Positions 22,147 through 33,904 of a DNA stretch of 64,000 nucleotides are shown piece by piece. The notes below the pieces were generated by a model. That model had not been told where the DNA came from. It made no database searches and saw only the letters and a list, made by a program, of their open reading frames with translations. Origin of the DNA: Bathymodiolus brooksi (lineage: Eukaryota > Mollusca > Bivalvia > Mytilida > Modiolidae). Position numbers and translations under genes: made by a program. Positions within the stretch are counted from its first letter, which is position 1; every line of letters starts with the position of its first letter. Location of the stretch: positions 79,411,095 to 79,475,094 of the forward strand of contig OY804579.1 of assembly GCA_963680875.1 (NCBI GenBank), written 5' to 3'.

Positions 22147-22982
22147 TACAACATGTACCTTCAGTTAGTCTTCAGGGAGTTGATTTGTTTGGTATAGCAT
22201 CCTGTAAATTGGCTGGGTTAATAATGGGTTAATCATAGGTCAGATATTGTACGGTTGAATTAGAAACTAGAAATATCTCTTTAATTAGAGAAACATGTGC
22301 TATATTCTCTCTCGACAGGAATAGACACTAAGAATGGGGGAAAGTTTCTGTATATTAAGTGTTTCCAACAATCTCGTTGAATCACAGTTTTAATTGAAGA
22401 CAAAACCAAAACATTACGGAAACTGTTAGAATGGTTACTGTAAACCCGTGTCTGTAGACGGCATTTCTGGCATTTCAAATGAGTTCACAGTTAATATAAA
22501 CCTGCACTCTCTGTCATTCTGTCTGACGCCTGACAACTGTCTACCCGTACTTGTCAATAATATAAATCATGCACTCATTTCATTATAGTAACTCCTACTT
22601 ATAATGATATTCTGATGTCTAGGATTATATTCCTTTTTGTGATTTGCTAACTTATACTGCACGTTTGACTTTGCAACTTTTTTTTAATAAACCACCATTC
22701 GTTGAGATATGTGTCATTATCAAATTCCTGTATCATATATCCTAAATAATTCAGTTTGAGCATATCTGATTTGGGGTTTTCCAAATTGTTCTCTCTAAAG
22801 ATAAATTGAAAACATTTGTTCATGGCAAGGAAAATATATTTTATTTTCTTATTGTACTTTTCTGTAGAACCACCATAGTGATATTATTCCACATTTCTCA
22901 AGTGTGTATTTTTGTCTGGATTGTTGAGATAATAATTTCATCATTACGAGAGAAAACAATCTTTACCTCAAGGCTAAACAAA
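22147..22982. other. No gene seen
   Basis: AT-rich, no recognised repeats. Confidence 0.35.
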
Positions 22983-23166
22983 CGTTGGAGAATACCGAAG
23001 GGGCAATCGAAAATGGACAATCCAGAGAACCTGGCAACATAGGGTACACAAGGCGAAGACAAACAAAACAAAAACACAACACAATATGTGTTGGACACCA
23101 CTATACGCAAACAAACACAAATAACGCAAATAAGACATGATCCCTCCTACAAACAACAGAGGGTAA
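22983..23166 (-). mobile_element. RT-tail subfamily 2, solo copy
   Basis: GTTGGAGAATACCGAAGGGG, CAACATAGGGTACACAAGGC, TGTGTTGGACACCACTATACG, AATAACGCAAATAAGACATG. The cleanest copy of the terminal end of this subfamily. Confidence 0.8.
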
Positions 23167-23309
23167 AGCCATTTGCATATATAATTGAAAACATGTATTT
23201 TTAAATTATCTTCCTTATTTGGAAAGAGATGATATTAAAATTTCACATGAAAGTTTAAGCGTCCAACACCTTTTTCATGTCTTCACCAAACATAGCCAAG
23301 TCGGGTTAT

Positions 23310-23450
23310 GGATATATTTATGGTGTTGAATGCCACTTTCAATAATATTTCAGTTATATCGTGGTGGTCAGTTTTATTGGTGCTGGAAACCGGAGTATCC
23401 AGAGAAAACCACCGATCTGCCGCAAGTCACTGACAAACTTTAGCAAAGTC
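23310..23450 (-). mobile_element. SINE-B, 5'-truncated
   Basis: Inverted shared tail (GAATGCCACTTTCAATAATA, TCAGTTATATCGTGGTGG), then body GGAAACCGGAGTATCCAGAG and AAAACCACCGATCTGCCGC, ending at CACTGACAAACTTTAGC. Confidence 0.75.
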
Positions 23451-23810
23451 GGGGGTGCAGTTTTTCTTTGCTATGGTCTCTTTGTTAAATATAGATTTGC
23501 TTTCTGATGAAAGTAGTATGTTAATCTTTTATTTAACAACTGCTTTTGAGTAACATTTATCGTGCATCTAAACAGAAAATGACGATCATTCTAACGTAGG
23601 AGTTTGGGGCATTAAAAAACGATGTCGTACACGAAAGAAATATAATAACGTCAAAAATGTACCAAGCAAATGGTAGGAACCAGGTACTTATAGAAAGTAC
23701 ATAGTACATGGTGTCTGGTAATATCTGCTACCAGTTTAAATGGTAATAGTTCTATGTTGATGTTATTAATGTACTAATGACATTCACCACATCTAAGTCG
23801 TGTCGGTAGG

Positions 23811-23870
23811 TTACAGCTGAAAAATTTCTCACAGTGGCGTTAAACATGTAATCAATCACTTAAATACTGT
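23811..23870 (+). mobile_element. Solo SINE 3' tail
   Basis: TTACAGCTGAAAAATTTCTC and AGTGGCGTTAAACATGTAATC followed by a short TCAATCACT end. The sequence before it does not let me assign SINE-A or SINE-B. Confidence 0.6.
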
Positions 23871-23884
23871 GATAAATAATACCT

Positions 23885-23995
23885 ATATGTGCAAGAAATA
23901 TCGATTTTGCCTATGTTTTTTACTTGGATGTTTGAACTGTTCCGACATTGTAGTATTGTTTTGGTTTTTTTTCATTTTATATGTTTTGTATATTA
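23885..23995 (+). repeat. DR3 dispersed repeat copy
   Basis: ATATCGATTTTGCCTATG, TTTGAACTGTTCCGACATTG, TAGTATTGTTTTGG in family order. Confidence 0.6.
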
Positions 23996-24737
23996 GATCT
24001 CGCCTCTACAGTATGCTTGAAATACATAGTAAAATCTTCACGAAAATAAAAACGAGAGAAGAGACGAAATAAACAGATCGTTGAACGACACGTTTGCAGT
24101 CTGTGGAACAATATGTGTTAATTTATGTACTTATTCATTCAAATCTGTATATGTCATAAAACGTAGGTCATCTCGTGGAAAACTGCAATATTCATTAAAA
24201 TACAGACATATGTGATTATAAAAAGACATGTATTACAACAAAAGATTGGATAATCGCTCCATTTGACCTGATTTTGATAGGTACATTTTGTATCTCAAAA
24301 TCATCAAGTAAAATACAGTAATTTAGTTATAGGGTGAAATTGACTATTATAGTTATATTATGATATAGGCAATCTCTTTTTTAAACGAATTTCGATGGAA
24401 AATGTCATTTTTGTCTCGAATTTAAATGTGTTCCATAATAAAGTTTTATTTCATATAAAAATTCATAAATCCCGTGAAGAAGAAAATAAATTCGACTAAC
24501 CATTCCAATAACATGGGAAAGAACTCAATAAATTATACACCTTTTGTGTTCTCTGTAATTTGAAATCTGACATTGAACGTGTGAGTCTGAAAGATTACGT
24601 TAAATCAGAATGGACAGGAGACGTATTAGTCTGGGTTCATCTCTCATGTAGTTATTTATAGACGTCGTCCAAAGATTATAGCTTCTTGTATTATTATTAT
24701 TATTATTATACGTCAAGAAGATATATTATACCATTAG
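23996..24737. other. No gene; ATT microsatellite
   Basis: AT-rich. Contains an ATT microsatellite at about 24690-24711. Confidence 0.4.
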
Positions 24738-24870
24738 AAAAGTTAGAAAATACCAAAGAAATAATCACAAGCCATAATTCGAAGGACATACAATACAATG
24801 GCTAAAAAGAAAAACGACAAAGGGATAAACAATGGCTGACATAACACTTCATAGAATGCTAAAGCTGAGA
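24738..24870 (-). mobile_element. RT-element 3' tail, diverged
   Basis: AAAATACCAAAGAAATAATC, CATAATTCGAAGGACATAC, AATACAATGGCTAAAAAG, GACAAAGGGATAAACAATGG. Confidence 0.7.
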
Positions 24871-25585
24871 GAAAGAACAGAAGACGAAAAGGAACGAAAA
24901 TCATTCAAAGCAATTTTGAGATGATTTTGCGTTTTGAGGAGGGGGATGTGGTGGCTAAAGAAAGACCAATACAAACAAATATGTTCCATAATTTAATAAA
25001 GAAATATTTTGATAAAGCACCTTATTCTCAATTTAAGATATAGTGAATGACGTATGTTCTGATACACCACAAATATGAACTAACACTTGTATTTGTCCAT
25101 TGCCGACAATCTATACACTGTTCGCTGATAATATTCTACTCATTCTATTAATTGTTCTTGGATCCTGTATTAAGATATAATGTATCTTTGCATGTATACC
25201 ATGTTATAGAAAGCATACCCAGTTACCGATTACGACAAGTTAATGTGCCCTATAAATTGTCATTAATGTACTACAATCCAGCAAAGGCTAATAAATGAGT
25301 CAATTACTCGATTTTATTATTACCTCTAAGCATCAAATTTCAAGGTTAAATAAAAAATCATTTATCCTACGACTTGTGCTGGTTGTTAGGCCCATATCAT
25401 CTTAATGACATACAAACTATCTCAATTATAATTATGTATATCCTCTAAATATTGGTTGCTGCCAACAAGCAAGCTACACAACCGAAGGTTTCTAGTAATT
25501 AAGTTGAAGTTATCGCTTCAAATATTTTACGGTCACCACTATGACTTGCTTTATCGTTACGGAATATCCGTGTCACAAATTACCA
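24871..25585. other. No gene seen
   Basis: AT-rich; a short G-rich stretch near 24939. Confidence 0.35.
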
Positions 25586-25692
25586 CGAATGTTTTGTAGT
25601 TCACTGTTTGTGCTTTTGTCATTTTTCGTTTGGCCACTGTCTTTTTCGATTAATGGATTCTGATTTCCCCGTTAGTATCTTTAAACTTCTAA
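25586..25692 (+). repeat. RT-tail fragment
   Basis: TTTTGTAGTTCACTGTTTGTG, GGCCACTGTCTTTTTCGA and ATGGATTCTGATTTCCCCG keep the tail order. Confidence 0.6.
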
Positions 25693-26004
25693 AAGCTATT
25701 TGTTTTACAGATTTCATATTGTATCACAATGTAATATTTTTGCAGGATAGTACGGAAAGTCAGGCTGCATGTGTTATTGAACAATAATAAATATGGAGAT
25801 AAAAATTTGGTTCAGAGATATGCTAAGAAATCTACAAGACAAACGCGAACCCACCTCAAGTTTATAAATGTAAGTCGGAGAAACCTTCCTAATTCATAAA
25901 CGGGAGGTGGTTTATCAAAACATATAATCGCTTATTGTCATTTATCAGAAACATCGCAGAAATATGTATAATGTTAAGATAATACAAATAAAAACCTCGA
26001 TATC

Positions 26005-26165
26005 AAATTTAGAGCGCATGATGCATTTCTGGAATAACCTTCATTACTTACGCTCAAAGTCGAAAGGATGGAAAGCCAAATAATTTTAAAAGTTTTGTAA
26101 GCAAGTAATCTAAAAGGCATAAACAGGATCGCCAAATCAGGTATGATCACCTATTCCTGAGGAGG
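26005..26165 (-). repeat. DR4 dispersed repeat copy
   Basis: On the plus strand: GAGCGCATGATGCATTTCTGG, AATAACCTTCATTACTTACG, CTCAAAGTCGAAAGGATGG, then a diverged continuation to AATCAGGTATG. Confidence 0.65.
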
Positions 26166-28421
26166 TACACATGTACGATGTTATACAACTATGGTGCATT
26201 TTTCATCCGTAACAGCTGTAAAATATAAAAATTATTAATGACCAATCAATATGGAAATTTCATTAAAATTTCATTATAGTAAGACATCAATGAATTAGTG
26301 CATAGGTAATAAAATAAAATTCAAAAAGATGTTAAATGTCTGTTTCTTACATATTTAAGCACATTGGCATGACATAATGATGTAAGTTTTTCCCAAATAG
26401 CATTTATGTTCGTTGTTTCAATTATGAAATTAGAAATTGTAATTCCATATCATTAAAAGTATGGGAGTAATTTTCAACAGGTGGTTATTTATTTTGAAAA
26501 GATAATTTCATATTTCTGATCAAATGTATTTACATAAATATGTATAAATAGTTATTAGGCAAGATAATTCACTCATAACCAATTAATTCATAATATACCC
26601 AGAGTCATAATAACAGTCTTTAATCAAAAGAAAATAAATTATATTGTTTTGAACTTTCTTTGCACCTTATAACAGATATACCGCCCTTGGTGAGTATTCG
26701 TAACACTAAATACACAATGTACACAGGTGTTCTACAAGATTTGAACAGGAAATTTGATGCTTGACGGTAGTTTGTAATATATATCGTCGGTACATCCAAA
26801 ATCGTCATGCATAAAATTTCGTCACCTTTGAGTTTTTCTCGTGTATGTCTGTGTTCGTCCAGTGTCTGCGCATTTGTCAAGCTGATTAGTTTGCAGACGT
26901 CAATGTTGACCACTGACAGTGATTTAAGTCAAGATGCGTTTCAACCAAGTCAGTACTCGTTTACTTTCTTAGCATATGAGCATTTCACAACTTTTTGCTA
27001 ACTCCCTTTTTCGACACCTTTGATTCTCTTTTATTGCCTTATAAACGAGTCCTCAATTTTTTTTTACATTTTTACTTTAGAATGAAGATTTCATCTATCA
27101 TCACGTGATTATTGAGGTGAGAAAATAATAGGCAACTACTATTACGACGTTCGTTAAAGTATGTTTGTTCTTGCGATGTATTGCCGCTATTTTGTAATGA
27201 AAACGTGCTGTTTAAAAAACAATTACCGAGTTGAGCAAATTGAAACAAAAATGAAAAGTAAGTGATCAGGGGCCAAAACTATTTACATGTGTAAAATAAA
27301 ATAAAAGAAAATCATTATTCAATCGAAAAAGCTTGTAAAATTCTATTTTTATTTCTAACATTTGTCTTACACAAAAAAAATTTCAGACAAAACATCGAGT
27401 TGTAACAGTAAGATACAAGACAATTTCTAATCCTTTTATGCATTAGTGACATATGTATAATAAATTAGAAACATTAGTCCATATTTAAACAAATGTCTTG
27501 GTAGCTTTTGGCCTTTAAAACTTTTGGTAATACGTCACATCTTTCGGACATGCGCAAGGTGACGAACTTAATAATAGTTTAAAAAAGGATTTTTTTTTCA
27601 CTGTCAGGCGCTCAATGATATTTTCGATTGTGATGTTGTTGATAATATGACGTTATGCATTGAAATAAACGTGCCTACTTCACTCGGTGAAATGAATATA
27701 GTATCCCCGTGGAACCAGTAATGACGCACCTAAGCAGATAATTGTTTGTTACCGTTTGACGATAGATTGTTGTTTTAAAATTTCTGCATAAAAATAAAGA
27801 ATTTATTCTTTTCTATCGATTTAATTTGCAATATGATTAATAATTATTTTGTTTTCATGCCATTTTCAACGTCTTCGACGAATGTCCAAAGTTGTAAAAT
27901 CCAAACAACAACATCCAAATTAACAACTTCAATGTCAGATCCAACAGCACTGTCCATAATGAACGTCCATTTTTTTTTAGTAAGTTACAGTATGGTGAAA
28001 TCTATTAATTCAATATTTTAGACATGTTTAAAACATGATATATTTTAAATACTGATCAGTGAAAAATGTCATAACTGTAATAAAATAATTTTCAGTTCTA
28101 TTCATTAGTTCTTAATTGCTCCAAAGAAAAGATTTATTTAAACAGTTCTTAATTCCTTTTTGCCATATTTCGTTATATTCATTGAAAATCATATATTAAG
28201 CGATTGTCACACTTTGGCAGTGAATATTTTTTTGTATGGAATGCTCACCACATGACAGTCAAGTGATCTAATATGCCCAACCAGCCTGTCAGCAGACGGA
28301 AACTTTTGACAACACTTTGAAGGGTTTTAGGCCAATCGTGGGTCTATTTTAGTAAACGATCTTTTGGACGTAAGGAAACATGGCAGCTTTATATGGATAA
28401 CAAAACTAGATGATTTCTTAC
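26166..28421. other. No confident gene
   Basis: 2.2 kb without recognised repeats. A 97-codon frame at 26620-26913 (-) and a 62-codon Thr/Ser-rich frame at 27833-28021 (+) were inspected; neither has a recognisable domain and both are within chance expectation. If the exon at 28422-28517 is real, this would be its first intron. Confidence 0.35.
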
Positions 28422-28517
28422 CTTGTTTATGGGTGATTTCCACATGTTGTGGGATACAACAACGAACACTGCCATCAACGTGAAGAAACCTCTGAGGTCA
28501 TAGGTTTTGCGGTTCAT
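28422..28517 (-). CDS. Candidate first coding exon: signal or membrane anchor of an unidentified protein
   Basis: On the minus strand an ATG at 28517 opens 32 codons ending exactly at a strong donor, AAG|GTAAGAAA. The peptide starts MNRKTYDLRGFF and has a hydrophobic core (TLMAVFVVV, residues 13-21), then SHNMWKSPINK. A second in-frame ATG at residue 15 would give a shorter form, MAVFVVVSHNMW. The hydrophobic core near the start suggests a signal peptide or signal anchor (inference). The frame stays open upstream to about 28580, so this might also be part of a longer exon. The next exon was not found. It lies 80 bp from the foldback at 28598-28735. Confidence 0.35.
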
Positions 28518-28597
28518 AAATAAAACCCAAATGCATCTCGGTGCGTCATTTCTGGTCCGTATCAAAATTGGTACCAGCACGATATAACTAATCGGAG

Positions 28598-28735
28598 ATT
28601 TTGAATATCAAAATAAGACCACGAGTGACCGAAGTACGCAGAAGGATTAAACGAGTGGGCGGAACTTGTTCCGTCCACGAGTTTAATCATTAATACGTAT
28701 TCGGTCACGAGTGATCTTATTTTGATATTCAAAAT
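28598..28735. mobile_element. 138-bp foldback element (MITE-like palindrome)
   Basis: A palindrome with no loop: left half ATTTTGAATATCAAAATAAG, ACGAGTGACCGAA, TTAAACGAGTGGGCGGAAC; right half is its inverse (GTTCCGTCCACGAGTTTAA, TTCGGTCACGAGTGATC, CTTATTTTGATATTCAAAAT), centred near 28666. A few mismatches. No transposase. Confidence 0.85.
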
Positions 28736-29336
28736 GTATGCTTTAGTAATACTGTTTATTATATAGACTTTCAAAATTTCTTATATATTATTTTTTTATT
28801 TGTATATGTCAATCCACGCGTATAAATCTACGAGCAATGATATTAAGGGGTTCAGTTGGAAGGATCTGCCATTTTGAAAATATGAAATCCTACATGTCTA
28901 TATTTACAACAATGCACAAAAATAATTAAAATGCTTACCTTGAAAACTTATTTTAGTTAAATTTGATGAAAATTGAAGCGTACAGGAAACCAAATAACAT
29001 CTAATCTTTATGTTTCAAACTGGAAGTCTTCATATGACGTCAATAACGTCATGTTGGTTATGTGCCAAAGTCGTCAATAACATTTCGCGGAATTATTTCA
29101 GTTTACAATCGAATGTGTACTCACCGTAACACAACAAGGGACGTAACCATCCCACTTATAGTTGTGTAAAAGTAGTTCCGGCGAGAAATAACTGATATCT
29201 CACATGTGAAATAACGGAATTTATTACATACTTAGTTCAAATAAAGGCATTTTTGTATGACCAATATGACCGGAAGTAAACTGTCCATATTTTCGCACTC
29301 CGGGAAAATAACCGATTATTGGATTACTACAAGATC
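28736..29336. other. No gene; one CRE octamer
   Basis: TGACGTCA at 29035-29042, followed by a second CGTCATG half-site. Otherwise AT-rich and unrecognised. Confidence 0.35.
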
Positions 29337-29415
29337 ATTTCCATATGGAGGCCCAAATTGGCCCGGGCCAATATGGGGGTCTCGGGATAATAACCAGGCC
29401 ACTATGGAAATGCCC
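29337..29415. repeat. Inverted repeat with GC-rich core
   Basis: CATTTCCATATGGAGGCC faces GGCCACTATGGAAATG. The interior contains the palindrome TTGGCCCGGGCCAA. It is conspicuously GC-rich for this window. Confidence 0.6.
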
Positions 29416-29530
29416 ATGTATTAATCTGTATTTATTTCAGGAATAAATCCCCATAATTCACACCTATCTATATAATAACGATTGTTCTTTCACTTGGAAA
29501 TTAAATAGAAAAATATTTCACTTTTATTCA

Positions 29531-29638
29531 CTGAGTTCACCCCCGGTTTTTAGTTGGGCTCGTGTTATTCGATCTTTAGTTGTATATGTATGTTTTGTAG
29601 ATCGGTGATTACCCCTTTGGTATCTTCAAACCCTTCTA
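29531..29638 (+). mobile_element. RT-element tail with internal deletion
   Basis: GAGTTCACCCCCGGTTTTTAG, CTCGTGTTATTCGATCTTTAG, GTATGTTTTGTAGATCG joined directly to GTGATTACCCCTTTGGTATC. The middle of the tail is missing. Confidence 0.8.
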
Positions 29639-29812
29639 AATTATATGAAAAATTCTCTAAAGTACTTTTTTATGAAAATATTATTGCATTCAAGGGATAA
29701 TTACTTCAGACATCTTTTCAGATTGATAGTACGTCAATATACATAATATCAAAATCGTAATCCTCTTAAAATACTAAAGTGTGTATTATATACATTGTTT
29801 TAATTTAAGTTG

Positions 29813-29908
29813 AAACTATGATACGCTGAACTAGTTTAATCCGTGTAACTGATCCACATTAAACTATGATACGCTGAACTAGTTTAATCCGTGTAACTGA
29901 TCCACATT
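29813..29908. repeat. 48-bp perfect tandem duplication
   Basis: Two identical adjacent units beginning AAACTATGATACGCTGAAC, so very recent. Confidence 0.95.
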
Positions 29909-30242
29909 AAACCATAAAAGTATTGCCTCTATTGATACAAATGAAACAATAAATTGAATAGAGAATGCCTTTGGTTTGACAGAAACCACTTGCCACAGAC
30001 AAGGGATTGGTAAATGATTTCTCTCCATAATACCATGTTCTAGATCTATGGTCAGACTAAGATTTGTATTTCTGTCCCTGTCATTGTTTTATGTATGCAA
30101 TAGTAATTTAGTGATATACGGAAAATGATATTTTCTGTCAGTACATCAACACTTTACAATCGGTATTTGTTAGAGGGCTACGTGAAGAAAATATTTAGCT
30201 ACATTTGTAGACAATTGTGATGAAGTTTGATAAAAAGACAAC

Positions 30243-30495
30243 ATTCACATGAGTAACAAGGCGGGTGTCTTATAAGAGGCAGGAACTGCTTACCCTTCGC
30301 GAGCACCTAGTTCCCCCCCCCCCCCCCCCCCGATTTTATTGAGGTCTGTGTTGCTCATCTTTATATGTTTCTGTGTTGTGTTGTGTTTTTTGCTTGTTTT
30401 TGTTTGCCTTCGTCTTGTGAGCCCAATGTTGCCGGTGTCTCTGGATCGTCCATTCTTGATTGCCCCTTCGGTTTACTCACGCGTTTATTCACATA
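30243..30495 (+). mobile_element. RT-tail subfamily 2 with expanded poly-C
   Basis: GGCAGGAACTGCTTACCCTTC, a pure C run of about 19 at 30312-30330, GTCTGTGTTGCTCATC, CTTCGTCTTGTGAGCCC, GATTGCCCCTTCGG. The C run sits where other copies have ACCCC, so it looks like slippage of the tail's own C tract. Confidence 0.8.
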
Positions 30496-30789
30496 TGTAG
30501 TACGTTCAAATTGTAAGATGTTAAATTTCACATGTCTTAAAAGACCTCTGCTTTGATTATATAGTATGCTTTCTGTTACAGTTTGACTCAGTCAATGTTG
30601 CTGCTATGTATTATGCATTCTCTTACACATAGTTATAGCTGCTTACAATACCTCTTTTTAAGGACTAAATACTCTATGTAAAACCTTGTGTCTTATGGAG
30701 TGTGATCTTGATATTATATACTTTAAAATTTGTCAATACCATTTCATATCAAATATAAAGGAAACCTGCTCACCCTTCCGAAGCATCAG

Positions 30790-30965
30790 AGAAAAGTTTG
30801 AAGATACCAAAGGGGTAAACAGAGGCCGTACGTCGGAGAACAGACAATTCCGGTTTTCATTTAAATTCGTGTAGCACAATATATGGATTTATTTTGGGGA
30901 CTATGTTGTCTGTCCATCTTCGGTTTACTGCTTCACAATACTCCAGTGGTATCTTCTAACTTTTA
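30790..30965. repeat. Two RT-tail ends in inverted orientation
   Basis: Minus-oriented end (GTTTGAAGATACCAAAGGGG, GAACAGACAA, 30795-30847) faces a plus-oriented end (TATGTTGTCTGTCCATCTTC, CCAGTGGTATCTTCTAAC, 30902-30962). About 55 bp lie between them. Confidence 0.6.
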
Positions 30966-31299
30966 TTCTATATTAATGTCACGTACCAGATGACTTTCGT
31001 TTTATTTCCTCTGTTGTGGTAACATTTCTTAGTGGGTGTTAATTAATTAGTCTTTGGTTAAACAAGTACGATTTCAAATACTCAAATTTTACATGAGGTT
31101 TAATCAGAAAGACGTCATTGAGGAAAAAACATTGAATTTTCAAATTTGATCTCTGCTGTAGTATTCTTATGTTTAATCTGCTTTAAGTGGCCATCAGAAT
31201 TCCTAAGGATATAGCAAGGCTAAATTCTGACTTGTGTTACTTCAAGTGGAACAGATACTAGTAATCATCCGTTACATCTAAAGAGTGAAAAATTTAGTT

Positions 31300-31460
31300 G
31301 TATAATTTCTAATATTTCTGGAATAGTCTTCATCAGGTATGCTCGAAGTCAACAAATTGGAAAGTCAAAAAATATTTTAGAAAGTCTTTGGGATTAAGAA
31401 AGCCAATGGGTCTAAACAGTATAGCCGACATCAACTAAAGTTAGATATGCCTGGGTGAGG
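31300..31460 (-). repeat. DR4 dispersed repeat copy
   Basis: On the plus strand: TCTGGAATAGTCTTCATCAGG, GCTCGAAGTCAACAAATTGG, GAAAGTCTTTGGGATTAAG, ATGCCTGGGTGAGG. Confidence 0.65.
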
Positions 31461-32349
31461 AAAACCTTAGTTTCCATAGCAATAGCATTATGTACGAGCT
31501 GTAAATTAAAATTATGAGTATTTCTACAAAATATATACGAATATGGATAACATATTAACAGTGAAGCATAAAATTTAAAATGTGCATTAAACTCATTTGA
31601 AATATCACGTAAATTTCACCTGGAGGATTATTTTTCAACGAATGTTGTTCATTTCTTCGGTGTGATTCGGTAACCATAACTTGGAACAGTGGACACTGAT
31701 TGTAGTGTAATTGTTAGCAACAAAGTACCACAATTATAAATATCTTGTATGATTTCAAATTGTTATTTTGCATACCAGAACATTGATTCAGAAGACGATC
31801 AATCGATTTCGTTTCATGAAACATTTGGTAATAAATCATTTGAAATTAAAGTTATGTCTATCTAAGAAAAAAAAACTTTCGTAGTGTTTGGTGTGCACAA
31901 ACCTATATTGCTTGTCACGTGTCAATTTTTTTAAAGGAAAAAAAATACAAGAGCATACCCTAAAATCAATAGATGTGATTATGATGACTGCAATTTGAAA
32001 AGAAACATATTGGGTATCGGTATCCAATTCAATTATATATTCTAAAGTCTGATCTTGTCGGGAGTGTTTAGAACATGGGGCCTGTGCTCTCCCATCTCAA
32101 GTTCCTCCGCCAGATAGTAAAACAATCTGGCAATTATTCGATTAACGAGCAAGTGACTCACGAGTAAATGTCGAACGCCATTGTAATATGTCTTTGATCA
32201 TGTGGTATTCATATTTATTTAGTTTTGATAAGAAAAATGATATTACAGATCTTGAAAACAACAAATAATCAATATAATAATAATTAGTATTTGATATTAT
32301 GCAAATTGAACATGTCTCTAATCTGATAATCCTAAGGGAGACCCTATTT
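31461..32349. other. No gene seen
   Basis: AT-rich, no recognised repeats. Confidence 0.35.
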
Positions 32350-32354
32350 GTAAA

Positions 32355-32640
32355 CTTAGTAAGAAGAGCTTGAAGATACCAAAGGAGCAATCAGAATCCG
32401 TATATCGAATAAGAACAGACAACACAATGACGAAGAGAAAAAGTACAAAAGGACAAACAACGATCTACCAAACATAGATATAAAACTAAAGATCGAGTAA
32501 CACGAACCCCATTAAAACGGGGGGTGAACTCAGGTGTTCTGGAAGGGTAAACAGTTCCTGCTCCACTAGTGGCACTCGTCGTGTTAATCTAGTTACAAAC
32601 CCGGTAATAAGTCGTGAATGAGGAAAGGACCGGGAAGTAT
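32355..32640 (-). mobile_element. 3' tail of Penelope-like element copy 1
   Basis: Directly follows the RT stop codon (32641-32643) on the minus strand. On the plus strand, from its end: GAAGATACCAAAGGAGCAATC, ACAGACAACACAATGACG, ATCGAGTAACACGAACCCC, GGTGAACTCAGGTGTTCTGG, CTCCACTAGTGGCAC, then GTCGTGAATGAGGAAAGGAC. This physical linkage identifies the solo tails elsewhere as ends of this element. Confidence 0.85.
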
Positions 32641-33300
32641 TTACGACAAGTGGAACATATCCGTGGTCATTTGTGACACAGATATTCCATAGCGGTCAAC
32701 CAAGTCATGATGGCGACCGTAAAATTTTCGAAGTGATGACTTCAACTTTACCAAAAGGAACCCTTGGTTCAGTAGCTTCCTTGTTAACAGCAACCCTCTA
32801 TCAAGGAAATCCTGATAGCAACCGCAAGCTCTGGAATATCGTATCATCTGAGAGATATATACTCCATATGCAGGTGCTGCGGGAATGTTGCTATATATAA
32901 ATGGAAAGTTCACAGTGGGAAAATTTAAATCATCTATTTTGTCGCAAAGTTTCGTTCTTAACCGACCCTCACTGTCAAATTCGAGGTGTAGGTCAAGGTA
33001 TGAAGCAGACCTATCTGTATCTGTGGTATCCTTTATTTCAAGCTCAATGGGATAGATGCGATCAGCAAAATCACCAAACCTAGAATTATTTAGTGAAAGG
33101 ACATCAACTATATAGCGGAACGTGAAATTAAAGGATCGGGATAGCTTCTTTTCGTTTTTCTTGAGGAGCCCCTATATGAAGTCTGCCTCATACGAATAAA
33201 GGAACAAGTCGGCGAGAAGAGGAGCACAGTTTGTACCCATAGGTATGCCAACTCTCTGTTGAAAAACACGTCCACCAAACTTAACAAATATGTTGTTAAT
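32641..33300 (-). pseudogene. Penelope-like reverse transcriptase, 5'-truncated, inactive (copy 1)
   Basis: The RT makes cDNA from element RNA. Translating the minus strand, in order: FGGRVFQQRVGIPMG, then NCAPLLADLFLYSYEADF (palm motif, about 33215-33260), an in-frame TAG at 33172-33174, then about 176 open codons. These include RYIVDVLSLNN (33103-33114 region), where the usual YIDD carries Val for the first Asp, and a thumb-like C-terminus (YSNIPAAPAYGVYISQMIRY, LRKFYGRHHDLVDRYG, MFHLS-stop). Fingers and N-terminus are missing. The motifs resemble Penelope-like elements of invertebrates; family assignment is from memory. There is no GIY-YIG endonuclease after the RT. The stop codon plus the altered catalytic site mean a dead copy. 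Confidence 0.8.
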
Positions 33301-33904
33301 CAAAACCTTTAGAATTTAGAAACCGAGTTGTTGATCACGTGGCTATAATAGCTTGTTACCTTAGCGTTTGATTGTTAAATCGAATCATTAATATAACGTT
33401 TATACAAAAATGATTGCTCCTAAGACGTTGGTTGATTGCTGGAAAATATCCACATTAACTTAATTGAGCAAATAAAGTATCCCTATTTCATTTATAAAGC
33501 AGAATATAAGAGGAGAAATTGTCAGCAACAAGTATATATATCTTGGCATTATGTATGTAATAAGGGTGTATCGATGTCAGACTAATCAAGTATTTGAAGT
33601 GTTAAGCACAGATGAACGAGCTCGTTATAAAATTAACAATGCCGCATTTCAAGTTTGATATGATGAATCAGTTCTTAATAAGATATTTAAATAAGAATAG
33701 TTGTCTACTTTCAGCTCAATATATTTAAACCAATTCAACTTCGCTCATTATATTCAGTTTTATGTTAGAAACACATTTATATAATAACTCTACTTATCTT
33801 AGTGAACAATTTCACAATTGCATGCAAACACTGATCAATGTATGTATGGTCTTCCCATTAGCTAAGTCATTTTGCTAAGATTCCAATTATTTTTTCTACT
33901 ATTT
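33301..33904. other. No gene seen
   Basis: AT-rich, no recognised repeats. Confidence 0.35.

Noticed and set aside
22026..22232. Membrane-like 68-codon frame rich in F, L and V
   Set aside because: It is the translated T-rich RT-element tail; similar F/L/C-rich frames appear in every solo copy (e.g. 41.9, 42.5 and 46.1 kb).
26620..26913. 97-codon frame on the minus strand as a gene
   Set aside because: At about two-thirds A+T, several frames this long are expected by chance in 64 kb, and no domain, signal peptide or splice context was seen.
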